Shown: positions 54,514 through 63,521, counted from the stretch's first letter. The stretch is 64,000 nucleotides of DNA from Desulfovibrio inopinatus DSM 10711 (GCF_000429305.1 NZ_AUBP01000029.1:32001-96000), one strand, 5' to 3'. The notes: generated by a model not told the origin, from the sequence alone. Numbers and translations are program-made.

Positions 54514-55062
54514 GACGTCCTCCCACTTTTGGGGGTTCAATACTTCTGGAATAATTTTAGCAATATTCCTGCCAAGTCACGTTTTTCCATGAAATATGAA
54601 CACCACAACATCTCATCATAAGCAGGAGAAGACTCATCCATGACGTATTTTCCCATTCCCCGCGTCAATTTTCCTCACCAAGGACACCACAACATCTTAA
54701 AAAATCAAAATCGACATAACACCATCATGCTACAAAAAAGAAATACATTTAACAAAACTGCACTCGTTGATGGCATACATTCACACGATCCCTTGACTCC
54801 ATGTGCACTGCGCGATGGAACGCGACGGCAGTCTACGCAATGCATAACTCGTAAGGTCAAATTTCCCCCCCAAAGAACACCTCGCGCTCAGTTTTCTCGT
54901 TCGAGAAAGATATTTACAATCAATAAATAATTCATGGAATAAAGACGCCACAGAGAACACAATGAATCTATTTTTCAATTCAAGCATCACGGTCTCGGCA
55001 TAATATTCCATAATACCATAAGCAATTTTTTCCCTGTACCTCCCCCCGTAAATCATATGACA
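54514..55062. other. Intergenic region, no supported gene
   Basis: The stretch is AT-rich with A and C runs. A 96-codon plus frame at 54640 has AGGAGAAG ten bases upstream but low-complexity, Asn/His/Arg-rich content, so I do not call it. No hairpin or RNA gene recognised apart from the sppA terminator at the right end. Confidence 0.4.
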
Positions 55063-55094
55063 AAAAAAGAGCCCTCTGAAGAGAAGGCTCCTTT
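55063..55094 (-). terminator. Terminator downstream of sppA
   Basis: GAGCC and GGCTC with flanking A/T-rich pairs form a hairpin followed by seven T on the minus strand, about 55 bases past the sppA stop. Confidence 0.7.
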
Positions 55095-55151
55095 CACATG
55101 ATCTTTCAACTTCGCGTTGTCTGTACTGACAACGGACGTGCAGGCTGTTGG

Positions 55152-56219
55152 TTAGTATTGATATAAATATCGCAACGTTCCCGAGCCCGCTTTCAAACCG
55201 GTTGCGGCAGACGAGGCACCGCCCAAGCTCATGAGAGTTCCCATTTGCCGAGCTAATGATTGAATCCCCGAGTCTTCAAGAAAGCTCAGAAGAATCGGCT
55301 TGCTCGTTTTGTACTCCACAAAATAAACAGGGGACGTCGTTTCAAGCAATTTCTCCAATTGATCTCCGAGTTCGTCGCGGTACAAAACGGCATCCACCAA
55401 GCCGAGGTTCAACGCGTCTTTTCCCGACCACACCCGCCCAGTCGCCAGCTGACGCACCGCGTCGGCATTCAAGCCCCGACCTTTAGCAACCACATCAATA
55501 AAATTTGCGTTGAAATCATTCATCTGACTTTTGATTAAATCTTCTTCTGCCTGCGTCGCTGGTTCAAAAGGATTGCCCATCCCCTTGTAGATGCCCGTTT
55601 TATATACTGTAACATCGACACCAAGCTTATCGCGCATAAGAGCTTGTGCATTAAAGCGAATAGCCAGGACTCCTATGCTACCGACATCGGCATATCGCGA
55701 TGCATAGACTTGATCACCCGCTGTAGCAAAATAATAGGCACCGGATGCCATGAGATCACTTGTATGAAAGATCAGTGGAATATTCTTTTGCTGACGAAAA
55801 GATTGGAATTGGCGCCATATCGAATCCGAGGGGGCGATTTGTCCTCCAGGACTTGAAACAAGTACCGTTATGGCATGGATGTCTCCCATTTCATCAATGC
55901 GACTGAGCACTTTTCGCACACTTTCAGGATCAATACCGTTGGGCTCGCTGCTAAATGCATCTTGCGACCGCTTCGAGCTGATTTCTCCGCGCAAAGAAAT
56001 AAGCCCAACAAGTGTTGCATTTTCCGGAACATCTTCCCACGCGGTCTCTGTAAAATGTGCATCATAATATGTTACATCGCTTGTCTCGGACTGCTCGCCA
56101 GCGGCAACAAGCATCACGACGAGTACGAGAAGACCAATTCCAAACCAGGCAATCGACTTGATATAGTCAAAAATGCCTTTTTTAATCGTAACCTTAAGGT
56201 GCTGTGTATGTTCTTCCAT
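55152..56219 (-). CDS. sppA: Signal peptide peptidase SppA (S49 serine protease)
   Basis: The 355-residue protein has an N-terminal transmembrane helix (SIAWFGIGLLVLVVMLVAAG). The S49 core contains VSSPGGQIAPSDSIW, the nucleophile Ser159 in DLMASGAYYFATAGDQVYA, and the general-base Lys212 in KTGIYKGMGNPFEP, counted from the ATG at 56219. Ser-Lys spacing (53) matches Bacillus SppA. It degrades cleaved signal peptides in the inner membrane. The frame is open ten codons further upstream. It is a single-domain short form, not the double-length E. coli type. TunR is upstream on the same strand. Confidence 0.93.
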   Translation of the reverse strand: MEEHTQHLKVTIKKGIFDYIKSIAWFGIGLLVLVVMLVAAGEQSETSDVTYYDAHFTETAWEDVPENATLVGLISLRGEISSKRSQDAFSSEPNGIDPESVRKVLSRIDEMGDIHAITVLVSSPGGQIAPSDSIWRQFQSFRQQKNIPLIFHTSDLMASGAYYFATAGDQVYASRYADVGSIGVLAIRFNAQALMRDKLGVDVTVYKTGIYKGMGNPFEPATQAEEDLIKSQMNDFNANFIDVVAKGRGLNADAVRQLATGRVWSGKDALNLGLVDAVLYRDELGDQLEKLLETTSPVYFVEYKTSKPILLSFLEDSGIQSLARQMGTLMSLGGASSAATGLKAGSGTLRYLYQY

Positions 56220-56351
56220 GGAATTACTTGGTGTTGGAGTGACGCGCAAAACGCACGAATAACCGTTGATAATACACGAAATCTACAACGGTGCAAGGAG
56301 AATCATAGCCGCCGGCCTTATTTCATGCATGCTGTGCATAGATCATTGAGG

Positions 56352-57575
56352 CTATGGCGAACTGAGTATGGAAGCAAATGAACTAAACGAAAACACCACC
56401 CGGTCCCCCTGAGCAAAACCGTATTGCAGATCTTCATCACGACCAACCAGTGCACAAATCCCCGGTCCTCTATCCAGTTTCCCCTGGATTTCAACGAACA
56501 TCTCGCACTCTTCACGTGAGGTGATTGTTCCGAAAAATGCATTGGATTCATGTCCTTCATCAGGGGCGGCCGGTCGAACAACAACCTGCGGAGCCTTGAT
56601 CAAAACAGTAATTTCCGTCCCGATAACCAGACCAAGCACGCTGAGACTAGTATTCGTGATCATGGTGCTTACCGAGAGCTCTTCGGCTGTTATAACATCA
56701 ATCCGACTGACAATGGGGCCGGATTCAATGACGCAAATTTTGCCACGAAAAGCATTTCTCGCACTCGTTATCATAGTGTGGTTTCCTTGAAGGCTATACG
56801 CCAACAGCTTTTCTGCATTTTGTGCTGAAACCCCCATATAACTCGCCGTCATTTCAGCACTCCCCAGCCCGATAACCGCCTGCACTGCGGCCAACGGCAG
56901 CCCAGCTCGAAACAGTTCGACAGCACGGGAGTGACGAATAATACGGGGTGAGACCATATCTTTACAAAATCCGGACGGTACCGCAGCCTCCTGGAGTTTG
57001 CGGCGGACAAAAGCTGGATCAAGTCGAAACGGTTCTGGCAATAAGCCAAGAAAAGCAGGAGAATGCAAACTCGACGCAAGTTCTACAGCCAGGTCGCGAG
57101 TTATCGGGACGCGCCTGGAGACCCCCTCCGTTGAAAAAACAATCGCAGGTTCATCAGGATCGTAACATTGCGGCCAACTCAACGATAAAACTTCACCAAG
57201 TTTGGCACCTGTGTAGCGTAACAGCAAATAAATAAAGAGCACCCGACCACGGGAACGGACCGTTTCGGGTCTATCGGCTGCAGCCGTCCAGTCACGCATA
57301 ACTTGCGTCAAGCGATCAAGTTGAACCGTGTCGAGGTGTTTGACATCATCGGAGACCTGAAAGTTCATAGCTGGACATAAGTTCCTGGGAAACCGTGGAA
57401 TTCGTCCTGCCAACGGCGTCGGCCCCTTCGCCACTGCCAAGCGGCGCCGAGCCTCAGTTTCAGCATGCGCCAATAACGAAGCCAACGCCTCATCGTCCAT
57501 CGAATCGAAGTCATACATATCTGTGTATCCAGTTTCGTCTTCAGGTCTCGAATCATTTTTTTTTCGTGTTCGCAT
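56352..57575 (-). CDS. tunR: TunR-type tungstate/molybdate-responsive regulator
   Basis: The 407-residue protein joins a tyrosine-recombinase-like domain (about 75-275) to TOBE/Mop domains at the C-terminus. In the recombinase part the first catalytic Arg is Lys (RYTGAKLGEVL), the box-II His is Arg (RIIRHSRAVELF) and the later His is Leu (VIGLGSAEMT), while the Tyr remains (TASYMGVS), so DNA cleavage is unlikely. TOBE 1 is SARNAFRGKICVIESGPIVS through TNTSLSVLGLVIGTEITVLI; a divergent second follows (NAFFGTITSREECEMFVEIQ). This fusion is the TunR family of sulfate reducers, which senses tungstate or molybdate. It is divergent from modBAC. Confidence 0.9.
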   Translation of the reverse strand: MRTRKKNDSRPEDETGYTDMYDFDSMDDEALASLLAHAETEARRRLAVAKGPTPLAGRIPRFPRNLCPAMNFQVSDDVKHLDTVQLDRLTQVMRDWTAAADRPETVRSRGRVLFIYLLLRYTGAKLGEVLSLSWPQCYDPDEPAIVFSTEGVSRRVPITRDLAVELASSLHSPAFLGLLPEPFRLDPAFVRRKLQEAAVPSGFCKDMVSPRIIRHSRAVELFRAGLPLAAVQAVIGLGSAEMTASYMGVSAQNAEKLLAYSLQGNHTMITSARNAFRGKICVIESGPIVSRIDVITAEELSVSTMITNTSLSVLGLVIGTEITVLIKAPQVVVRPAAPDEGHESNAFFGTITSREECEMFVEIQGKLDRGPGICALVGRDEDLQYGFAQGDRVVFSFSSFASILSSP

Positions 57576-57592
57576 TGCCCGAGCAATAAAGC

Positions 57593-57623
57593 CGTTCTAA
57601 TTTACGCTTTAGGAAATATAACG
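57593..57623. promoter_or_regulatory. Candidate TunR operator between tunR and modB
   Basis: CGTT at 57593 and AACG at 57620 bracket an imperfect dyad with inner CTAA/TTAG arms, in the gap between tunR and modB. Only position and partial symmetry support it; the family consensus is not something I can quote. Confidence 0.3.
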
Positions 57624-57821
57624 ATTATGGCAATTCTCCGCATTCTTTTGCAATGGACGCTGCCTCGTTGAGCCAATTGTTTCCCGAATCAGCCCCTATG
57701 GTGCACGAGTTTTGATTCGGCTTCAAGACGACAATGCATACTCCCGATAACGACTCCCGAACAAAGGAGGACGACGTGGCTCCAAATCAAAGGACAACAC
57801 AGGAAGCACAAAGGAAGGAAG

Positions 57822-58481
57822 ATGACGGCTGTATTCACGCCTTTGGCCATCACGCTCAAAGTCTCTCTGGTGGCTACGGCCATTGCCGTTGTCTGCGGTG
57901 TCATTTCAGCCCGGTTGCTTGGACGCCGACCGTTTCCCGGTAAAGATGGACTCGAAGCGATATTAACCCTGCCTCTTGTTATGCCGCCGACCGTACTCGG
58001 CTATTACCTGATTGTTCTTGTTGGTCGAAAAGGCCTCTTTGGGCAGTATTTATGGGACTATTTCGGGATTACACTCATGTTCACGTGGCAGGGAGCAGCC
58101 GTGGCTGCTGCCGTCGTTGCCTTCCCGCTCGTGTTCAAATCGGCCCGAGCAGCCTTCGACAGTGTACCACACGATCTTGAAGACGCTGCTCGAACACTTG
58201 GCTCCAGTGAATTGGTTATTTTTATACGCGTCAGCCTCCCGCTTGCCCTTCGCGGTGTTCTCGCTGGCAGTATGCTTGCCATGGCTCGTGCCATGGGTGA
58301 ATTCGGCGCCACCCTCATGGTGGCCGGTAATTTACCCGGCAAAACACAAACCCTGCCGCTCGCCGTCTACTCAGCAGTTCAGGCAGGCGATGATACGACG
58401 GCCAATATTCTCGTGGCCGTTATTTCCGTCACCTGCATCACTCTGCTTATTATCACGGCGCGACTCGTCAAACCGAAATAA
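57822..58481 (+). CDS. modB: Molybdate/tungstate ABC transporter permease
   Basis: The 219-residue permease has five to six helices and the coupling motif HDLEDAARTLGSSELVIFIR, with PLVMPPTVLGYYLIVLVGRK typical of ModB. AMGEFGATLMVAGNLPGKTQ is the conserved ModB/CysTW signature. AAGGAAGGAAG immediately precedes the ATG. It is the first gene of modBAC (order B-A-C), divergent from tunR. It forms the membrane channel for the oxyanion. Confidence 0.95.
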   Translation: MTAVFTPLAITLKVSLVATAIAVVCGVISARLLGRRPFPGKDGLEAILTLPLVMPPTVLGYYLIVLVGRKGLFGQYLWDYFGITLMFTWQGAAVAAAVVAFPLVFKSARAAFDSVPHDLEDAARTLGSSELVIFIRVSLPLALRGVLAGSMLAMARAMGEFGATLMVAGNLPGKTQTLPLAVYSAVQAGDDTTANILVAVISVTCITLLIITARLVKPK

Positions 58482-58606
58482 AAGACGACAGGGATATCTT
58501 GCATGGAATACGCGCATGGTGCGCAGGGCGTTTATCCACCGAAAGCGTCCACGAACAACCCTGGCAGCATAGCCCCCAATGCCGCCATCATGGAATTGGA
58601 GTTATC

Positions 58607-59377
58607 ATGAAATTGACCTCACGCCTCCTTCGCATTCTCATCGTAACCGTTGCCCTGGTTTGTCTGGCTGCCCCAGCCTTTGCCGCAGCCCTGACCGTTT
58701 CGGCCGCCGCCAGCCTGACCGATGCATTCACCGACCTCAAACCGGCGTTTGAAAAAGCCAATCCCGACGTTACTGTAACCTTCAACTTTGCCTCGTCGGG
58801 TGCTCTCTACCGCCAAATCGAACAAGGCGCTCCTGTTGACGTCTTCGCTTCGGCCAACCAGCAGTGGATGAAAAAAGCTGTTGAAGGTGGTTTGGTCACG
58901 AAAGATTCCGTGAAAAATTTTGCCTCGAATACATTGGTTCTGGCCGTTCCGAAAGGAAATCCGGCCAAAATAAGCGGCCCCGATTCCCTCAAAGAAGCGT
59001 CCGTCACCCGTATCGGCATCGGTCAGCCGAAAACCGTTCCCGCTGGACGGTATGCAGAAGGTAGCTTGAAATCCCTTGGTATGTATGACGAACTTATGTC
59101 GAAATACATTTTTGGAGAATCCGTACGCCAGGTGCTCGACTACTTGATCCGTGGCGAAATCCAAGCTGGTTTTGTCTACGCTACCGATGCGAAAAAAGGT
59201 GGCGATGGCCTTGAAATCGTGGCGACCATGCCTCTTGAAAAACCGATTACTTACCCTATTGGTATTCTTAAGGATGCCGCTAGCCCTGATTTGGCAAAAA
59301 CTTTTATCGAGTTCGTGCTCTCTCCGGACGGACAAAAGCTGCTGGAAGCCCGCGGCTTCTCTGCTGTCAAAAAATAA
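58607..59377 (+). CDS. modA: Molybdate/tungstate-binding periplasmic protein
   Basis: The 256-residue protein has a signal peptide (LLRILIVTVALVCLAAPAFA) and the ModA fold. LTVSAAASLTDAFTDLKPAF and FNFASSGALYRQIEQGAPVD carry the oxyanion-binding Ser residues. DVFASANQQWMKKAVEGGLV and RGEIQAGFVYATDA complete the pattern. GGAG precedes the ATG at 58607. It captures molybdate or tungstate in the periplasm for ModBC. Sequence alone does not separate the two anions. Confidence 0.95.
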   Translation: MKLTSRLLRILIVTVALVCLAAPAFAAALTVSAAASLTDAFTDLKPAFEKANPDVTVTFNFASSGALYRQIEQGAPVDVFASANQQWMKKAVEGGLVTKDSVKNFASNTLVLAVPKGNPAKISGPDSLKEASVTRIGIGQPKTVPAGRYAEGSLKSLGMYDELMSKYIFGESVRQVLDYLIRGEIQAGFVYATDAKKGGDGLEIVATMPLEKPITYPIGILKDAASPDLAKTFIEFVLSPDGQKLLEARGFSAVKK

Positions 59378-59390
59378 ATAGGGATATCCC

Positions 59391-60197
59391 ATGCGAATAC
59401 GCTTCCATATCGAAAAACGGCTGCACTCGCAGAGCAATAACTTCGCTCTGAACTGCTCACTCGAGACGGAAGATGATAGTCTCGTGCTCTTCGGACCGTC
59501 CGGATCGGGCAAGACCCTGACGCTGACGGCTTTAGCCGGCCTCATGCGTCCCGACACCGGATACATCGAAATCAACGGCCGTGTGTTGTTTGATTCGAAT
59601 AAAGGCATCGATGTGCCTACCCGACATCGTGGATTAGGCTATGTCTTTCAAGATTACGCCTTGTTTCCGCATCTGAGCATTCGCGACAATATTGGCTTTG
59701 CCCTTGCGCGTCCATTCCGTGGACTGACCTCACAAGATGCCAATCGGGTCGATGATCTGATGAACCTCTTTGGCCTGTCTGAATTGGCGCAACGTTCTCC
59801 CCGAGTGATTTCCGGAGGACAGAAGCAGCGTGTGGCAGTAGCCCGCGCATTGGCCAGCCAACCATCAGCCTTGCTTCTCGATGAACCGTTTTCGGCTTTG
59901 GATCAACCTCTGCGCCAAAAAATGCGTACGGAATTGGCCAAAGCAGCAAGACTCTTCGATATCCCCATTATCATGGTGACACACGACCTTGTCGATGTGG
60001 AAGCGTTGGGGAAAAGCGTCGCTGTTTATCGCCATGGCCGTATTGTGCGCCATGGGTCTGTTGGAGACGTGGCAGGAGAAGATTGGTCAGGACTTTTCGG
60101 CGCGACAGCACATTCCGAACGCGCCGAGAATGAACGACCACACAATCTTTCCCTCACAACAAAATCACACTCCGAAATGCATCGCGCTGCTGTCTAA
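59391..60197 (+). CDS. modC: Molybdate/tungstate ABC transporter ATPase, no TOBE domain
   Basis: The 268-residue ATPase has Walker A LFGPSGSGKTLTLTALAG, Q-loop LGYVFQDYALFPHLSIRDNI, signature RVISGGQKQRVAVARALASQ, Walker B ALLLDEPFSALD and switch MVTHDLVDVEALG. E. coli ModC carries a C-terminal TOBE/Mop domain of about 120 residues; this one stops soon after the ATPase core with a short polar tail. Oxyanion sensing therefore probably rests with TunR. It follows modA by 13 bases and ends at a strong terminator. Confidence 0.94.
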   Translation: MRIRFHIEKRLHSQSNNFALNCSLETEDDSLVLFGPSGSGKTLTLTALAGLMRPDTGYIEINGRVLFDSNKGIDVPTRHRGLGYVFQDYALFPHLSIRDNIGFALARPFRGLTSQDANRVDDLMNLFGLSELAQRSPRVISGGQKQRVAVARALASQPSALLLDEPFSALDQPLRQKMRTELAKAARLFDIPIIMVTHDLVDVEALGKSVAVYRHGRIVRHGSVGDVAGEDWSGLFGATAHSERAENERPHNLSLTTKSHSEMHRAAV

Positions 60198-60241
60198 ACG
60201 ACAACACCGATTCCTCACAAAGAATTCAAGAAAAGCATCTC

Positions 60242-60290
60242 GGCGGATAAAAAGCAGAGCACGTTCCTCACTTTTTATCCGCCTTTTTTT
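60242..60290 (+). terminator. Intrinsic terminator of modBAC
   Basis: A 13-bp perfect stem (GGCGGATAAAAAG / CTTTTTATCCGCC) with a 16-base loop and a run of seven T follows modC by 44 bases. Confidence 0.92.
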
Positions 60291-60594
60291 ACTGATTCAG
60301 CCTCCTATCTTTCATTTCTCTCCGTGCTAACGAAGCATTTTTTCCGTATTTTTGGTCGTTTTCACACGATCGTCCTCTTCAAGTGATACTGAAGGGCTTG
60401 CCAGAGACATTATAATCCCGTTATCGTTGTTGCAGAAAATATGTCGTCTGTTCGTGGTCAACACCTCCCCACTGTCAAAATGGCACAATGGATCCGTTGT
60501 CTCATGAACAAAAGTATAGCCTGTTGTATCGTCTTACCCAAGGCCATCATCCGTCGCATCCGGAAATCCGGGCAAACCTGTTGCGAAGAACCTC
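60291..60594. other. Upstream region of the HD-GYP gene
   Basis: This 304-base stretch has no supported reading frame. TGGCAC at about 60481 resembles half of a sigma-54 promoter but lacks the GC at the required spacing. The promoter of the HD-GYP gene must lie here. Confidence 0.4.
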
Positions 60595-61614
60595 ATGAGC
60601 GAAAAGAAATCCCTTGATATCCCCGAAAACCTGGATGAAGAGTTCTACCAGATAAACAACGACATCCTGCAGAGCTTCAGTAAATATCGTCCTCCGCTCA
60701 ATATTTATCGGTTTCGTGAAGATGTGCAGCGTATCGTAACGTACTACGAAGTGGGGAATCGACTGTCCAAGCACCAGACAGAAGAATTACCAGAGCTTGT
60801 CGATGAAGGTGTTATTTTTGTTTCGCGAGTTGACCATTCCATTTACGTCAAGCATATCAGCTACCAGCTTGACCTTGTCTTGCTGGACAAACATCTCACT
60901 GAACGAGAAACCGCCGACATCTTTCAGATGGCCATTACGCGCCGGATGGAAGCTTTTTTCGAACAGCCCGTGAAAATGGTCTACGACAAGCTGCAAGCAG
61001 ATATATTCGTTCTGACCGAATACCTTTGGGAAGACATCAACCGTGGCCGGGCCTTGGTTCGACGATTTCATAAAGAGCACACGTTGGCGAATCATTCCGT
61101 CAACTGCGGTTTTTTCGGACTGCTGCTTTTTCTCTATAGCAGGCCCAAGGATTTTTGTTTGGAGCCCAAGAACCGCCAGCTCCTCAACCGCATTGCTCTC
61201 GGACTTTTTCTTCACGATATCGGAATGAGCAAAATACCGCCCTTCATTCGTGACAAGACCCAACCATTGACTCCAGACGACCGACAAAAAATTCAAAATC
61301 ACCCGAACATCGGGCATGATATGCTGTCGAAACTCGACATCAAATATCCAGAGATCGAACAATGTGTCCTGCAGCACCATGAACGCCTTGATGGTTCGGG
61401 ATATCCAGGAAAAAGAAAGAACGGTGACATCACAACCTGGGGTAACCTGGCTGCCGTTGTCGATAGTTACTGTGCCATGCGCACGCAACGCCCCTATGCC
61501 CAAGCCCTTGATCCTGCTGCAGCAGCCCAACGATTAGCCGATGATCGCCGATACGAGGGAGAATGGACCAAGCGGATCCTGCCTATTCTTGTCAAGATGA
61601 AAGAAAACAGATAG
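60595..61614 (+). CDS. HD-GYP-type phosphodiesterase
   Basis: The 339-residue protein has an N-terminal unknown domain (about 1-150: YRPPLNIYRFREDVQRIVTY) and a C-terminal HD domain. The metal motifs are HTLANHSVNCGFFG, FLHDIGMSKIPPFI (His-Asp near residue 207), NHPNIGHDML, HHERLDGSGYPGKRK and VVDSYCAM. HHERxDGSGYP is the HD-GYP signature, so it probably hydrolyses c-di-GMP. No receiver or membrane segment is seen. Its own terminator separates it from the sigma-54 regulator downstream. Confidence 0.9.
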   Translation: MSEKKSLDIPENLDEEFYQINNDILQSFSKYRPPLNIYRFREDVQRIVTYYEVGNRLSKHQTEELPELVDEGVIFVSRVDHSIYVKHISYQLDLVLLDKHLTERETADIFQMAITRRMEAFFEQPVKMVYDKLQADIFVLTEYLWEDINRGRALVRRFHKEHTLANHSVNCGFFGLLLFLYSRPKDFCLEPKNRQLLNRIALGLFLHDIGMSKIPPFIRDKTQPLTPDDRQKIQNHPNIGHDMLSKLDIKYPEIEQCVLQHHERLDGSGYPGKRKNGDITTWGNLAAVVDSYCAMRTQRPYAQALDPAAAAQRLADDRRYEGEWTKRILPILVKMKENR

Positions 61615-61704
61615 TTCTTCCGGGCGTGGCAACACCCGTGCTGCCGCGCCCGATATGTGATGTGTGGATTGCGCTCAACATCACTCCAGCGTTTTTTCCT
61701 TTGC

Positions 61705-61737
61705 AACGGCACTTATGGTCTGGTGCCGTTTCTTTTT
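61705..61737 (+). terminator. Intrinsic terminator of the HD-GYP gene
   Basis: AACGGCAC and GTGCCGTT pair around a ten-base loop, followed by TCTTTTTG, about 90 bases after the stop. Confidence 0.85.
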
Positions 61738-61838
61738 GCCACATTTTACCTTATTGATTGCAAAATGCTTCATTTCCCACTGCCAGCGGATTGATTTTCG
61801 CAGGTAAAACGTTTAATTTTAAAACGCATCCTTGAGTA

Positions 61839-61851
61839 ATGTTTCAAACAT
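61839..61851. promoter_or_regulatory. Palindromic ATGTTT-C-AAACAT site in the activator's leader
   Basis: A perfect 13-bp palindrome lies 35 bases before the ATG of the sigma-54 activator. It shares ATGTTTCAAA with two sites downstream of the gene, suggesting self-regulation. Confidence 0.6.
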
Positions 61852-61885
61852 AAACAACCAACAGCTTCATAACCTATTTCATCCC

Positions 61886-63337
61886 ATGCAAAAACAACCC
61901 GTGGTCCTTGTTGTTGATGACGAGGCCGATTTTCTTGACTCTCTTTCCGAGCGAATTCGACTACGCGGAATGGAACCACTTGTCGCATCAAGTGGCCCTG
62001 ATGCGCTTCTGCTCGCTCGCTCTCATCATATTGACCTCGCGGTTATCGATCTCAAAATGCCGGAAATGGACGGCTTGGTGACCATCGCCAAACTTCGTGA
62101 GATTAAACCCGACCTCAAAACCGTTCTGTTAACCGGACAAGGGAATGACAAAGAACGCCAAGCCAGTGAAGCTTTGGCTTCTGGATTCTATGAAAAAAAT
62201 GACATGACGGATTTTTGGTCCTTCCTGCGGCATTTTCAACAACAATCGGGGCTGGTGATTCTCGCCCAACCTCCGACCACAAGCATGCCGGGATTTGATG
62301 ATCTCATGGAATCCGAACAAATTGAAATGGCTGCCGCCGGCAAATTATTTACTTCGTCGGCCTTTTCGACGGAACCCGAACGTCACAGCAGTGTGACCGA
62401 CCCTCGGCTTATAGGCGAAACTCCGGTCATGCAGGACCTTAAGCGCAATATCGCCAAAGTCGCGACGCTGGACTGCACCGTACTGATTCGCGGAGAAACG
62501 GGAACGGGCAAAGAGCTTGTGGCCAAAGCCATCCATCGCTTGAGTCCTCGTGCCAATAAAAAATTTCTTGCCGTCAATTGCGCGTCCTTCAGCCAAGAAT
62601 TACTCAGCAACGAACTTTTCGGCCATGAAAAAGATGCGTTTACAGGTGCTTCCCGTATCAAAAAAGGGTTGTTCGAAGCTGCCGACGGCGGCTCCATCAT
62701 GCTTGATGAGATCGGAGATACCCCCCTCGCCATGCAGGTGCAGCTCTTGCGGGTCCTGCAAGAAAAAACGGTCATCCGAATAGGTGGAACAGAGGAAATC
62801 CCTGTGGACGTCCGTGTCCTCGCCGCCACTCATCAAAGCCTACAACATAAAGCAGAGCGTGGTGAATTTCGTGAAGACCTTTATTACCGCCTCAATGCCT
62901 TTGTTTTGCGCATTCCTCCCCTTCGAGAACGCCGGGAAGATATTCCGTTATTATGTAGCTATTTTCTTGAGAAATATCGCCGAGAGTTCAAAAAAAATAT
63001 CGAACGATTTTCTGGAGATGTTCTCGAAATATTCATGCAGCACCCGTTCCCCGGGAATGTACGCGAACTGGAGAACGCCGTTGAGCGTGCCGTTATCCTC
63101 TGTGAAGACAAAATTATTGTCCCGAACCATCTCCCGAAACGCTTTCAAATTGCCCCACAACCTGTTGCATCCCCAGCGCTGCCGGATAAATTGATTACGC
63201 TTGCTGAACTTGAAGATGAATATATCCGTAAAGTAATGCAAGCGACCAGCGGCAACCGCAACGAAGCGGCTGAGATTCTTGGTATCAGCCGCAGTTCATT
63301 ATGGCGTAAGCTCAAACGCCTTGAAGAAAACGGCTAG
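61886..63337 (+). CDS. Sigma-54-dependent response regulator (NtrC type)
   Basis: The 483-residue protein has a receiver domain (VVLVVDDEADFLDSLSERIR, predicted phospho-Asp in LAVIDLKMPEMDG) and a linker to about residue 170. The AAA+ domain has Walker A LIRGETGTGKELVAKAIHRL, the sigma-54 contact loop HEKDAFTGASRIKKGLFEAA, Walker B GGSIMLDEIGDTPLAMQ and PLRERREDIPLL. A FIS-type helix-turn-helix follows (NRNEAAEILGISRSSLWRKL). The contact loop reads DAFTGA, not the usual GAFTGA. I chose the ATG at 61886; a TTG 18 codons upstream lies before the palindrome. No sensor kinase is adjacent. Confidence 0.94.
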   Translation: MQKQPVVLVVDDEADFLDSLSERIRLRGMEPLVASSGPDALLLARSHHIDLAVIDLKMPEMDGLVTIAKLREIKPDLKTVLLTGQGNDKERQASEALASGFYEKNDMTDFWSFLRHFQQQSGLVILAQPPTTSMPGFDDLMESEQIEMAAAGKLFTSSAFSTEPERHSSVTDPRLIGETPVMQDLKRNIAKVATLDCTVLIRGETGTGKELVAKAIHRLSPRANKKFLAVNCASFSQELLSNELFGHEKDAFTGASRIKKGLFEAADGGSIMLDEIGDTPLAMQVQLLRVLQEKTVIRIGGTEEIPVDVRVLAATHQSLQHKAERGEFREDLYYRLNAFVLRIPPLRERREDIPLLCSYFLEKYRREFKKNIERFSGDVLEIFMQHPFPGNVRELENAVERAVILCEDKIIVPNHLPKRFQIAPQPVASPALPDKLITLAELEDEYIRKVMQATSGNRNEAAEILGISRSSLWRKLKRLEENG

Positions 63338-63339
63338 CG

Positions 63340-63377
63340 ATGTTTCAAAATAAAACGCTCGTTCTATTTTGAAACAT
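63340..63377. promoter_or_regulatory. Long palindrome, probable enhancer site of the sigma-54 activator
   Basis: ATGTTTCAAAATA at 63340-63352 and its exact complement TATTTTGAAACAT at 63365-63377 are separated by 12 bases. It starts two bases after the activator stop and lies about 130-165 bases upstream of the sigma-54 promoter, normal enhancer distance. It could also stop transcription, but there is no T-run. Confidence 0.65.
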
Positions 63378-63411
63378 ATCCAACTTACCAAAAACACAGA
63401 ACTTCATAAAA

Positions 63412-63430
63412 ATGTTTCAAAACAAAACAT
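63412..63430. promoter_or_regulatory. Second TGTTTC enhancer-like site
   Basis: ATGTTT at 63412-63417 and AAACAT at 63425-63430 form a spaced palindrome containing ATGTTTCAAAA, about 75 bases upstream of the sigma-54 promoter. Same half-site as the other two. Confidence 0.6.
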
Positions 63431-63503
63431 TCCTATGATTTCGCGAGCCTTTTTCTCGGCATTTAACAGACCGAAATAACAAGAAAAAACAAACATAACC
63501 CAT

Positions 63504-63521
63504 TTGGCACGCAATCTGCTT
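63504..63521 (+). promoter_or_regulatory. Sigma-54 promoter
   Basis: TTGGCACGCAATCTGCTT carries GG and GC separated by exactly ten bases, with the TGGCAC -24 box and TGC -12 box. It lies about 40 bases before the ATG of the cytidylate-kinase-like gene and downstream of two activator sites. Confidence 0.8.

Noticed and set aside
54640-54930. 96-codon plus frame with an upstream AGGAGAAG
   Set aside because: Spacing is long, composition is low-complexity and basic, and it lacks any recognisable fold or conservation signal.
58619-59608. Minus-strand frame of 329 codons
   Set aside because: Antisense to modA and the start of modC, which have clear motifs and ribosome sites.
60480-60500. Possible sigma-54 promoter before the HD-GYP gene
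   Set aside because: TGGCAC is present but GC is not found ten bases after GG.
60787-61530. Minus-strand frame of 247 codons
   Set aside because: Antisense to the HD-GYP gene with its full metal-binding signature.
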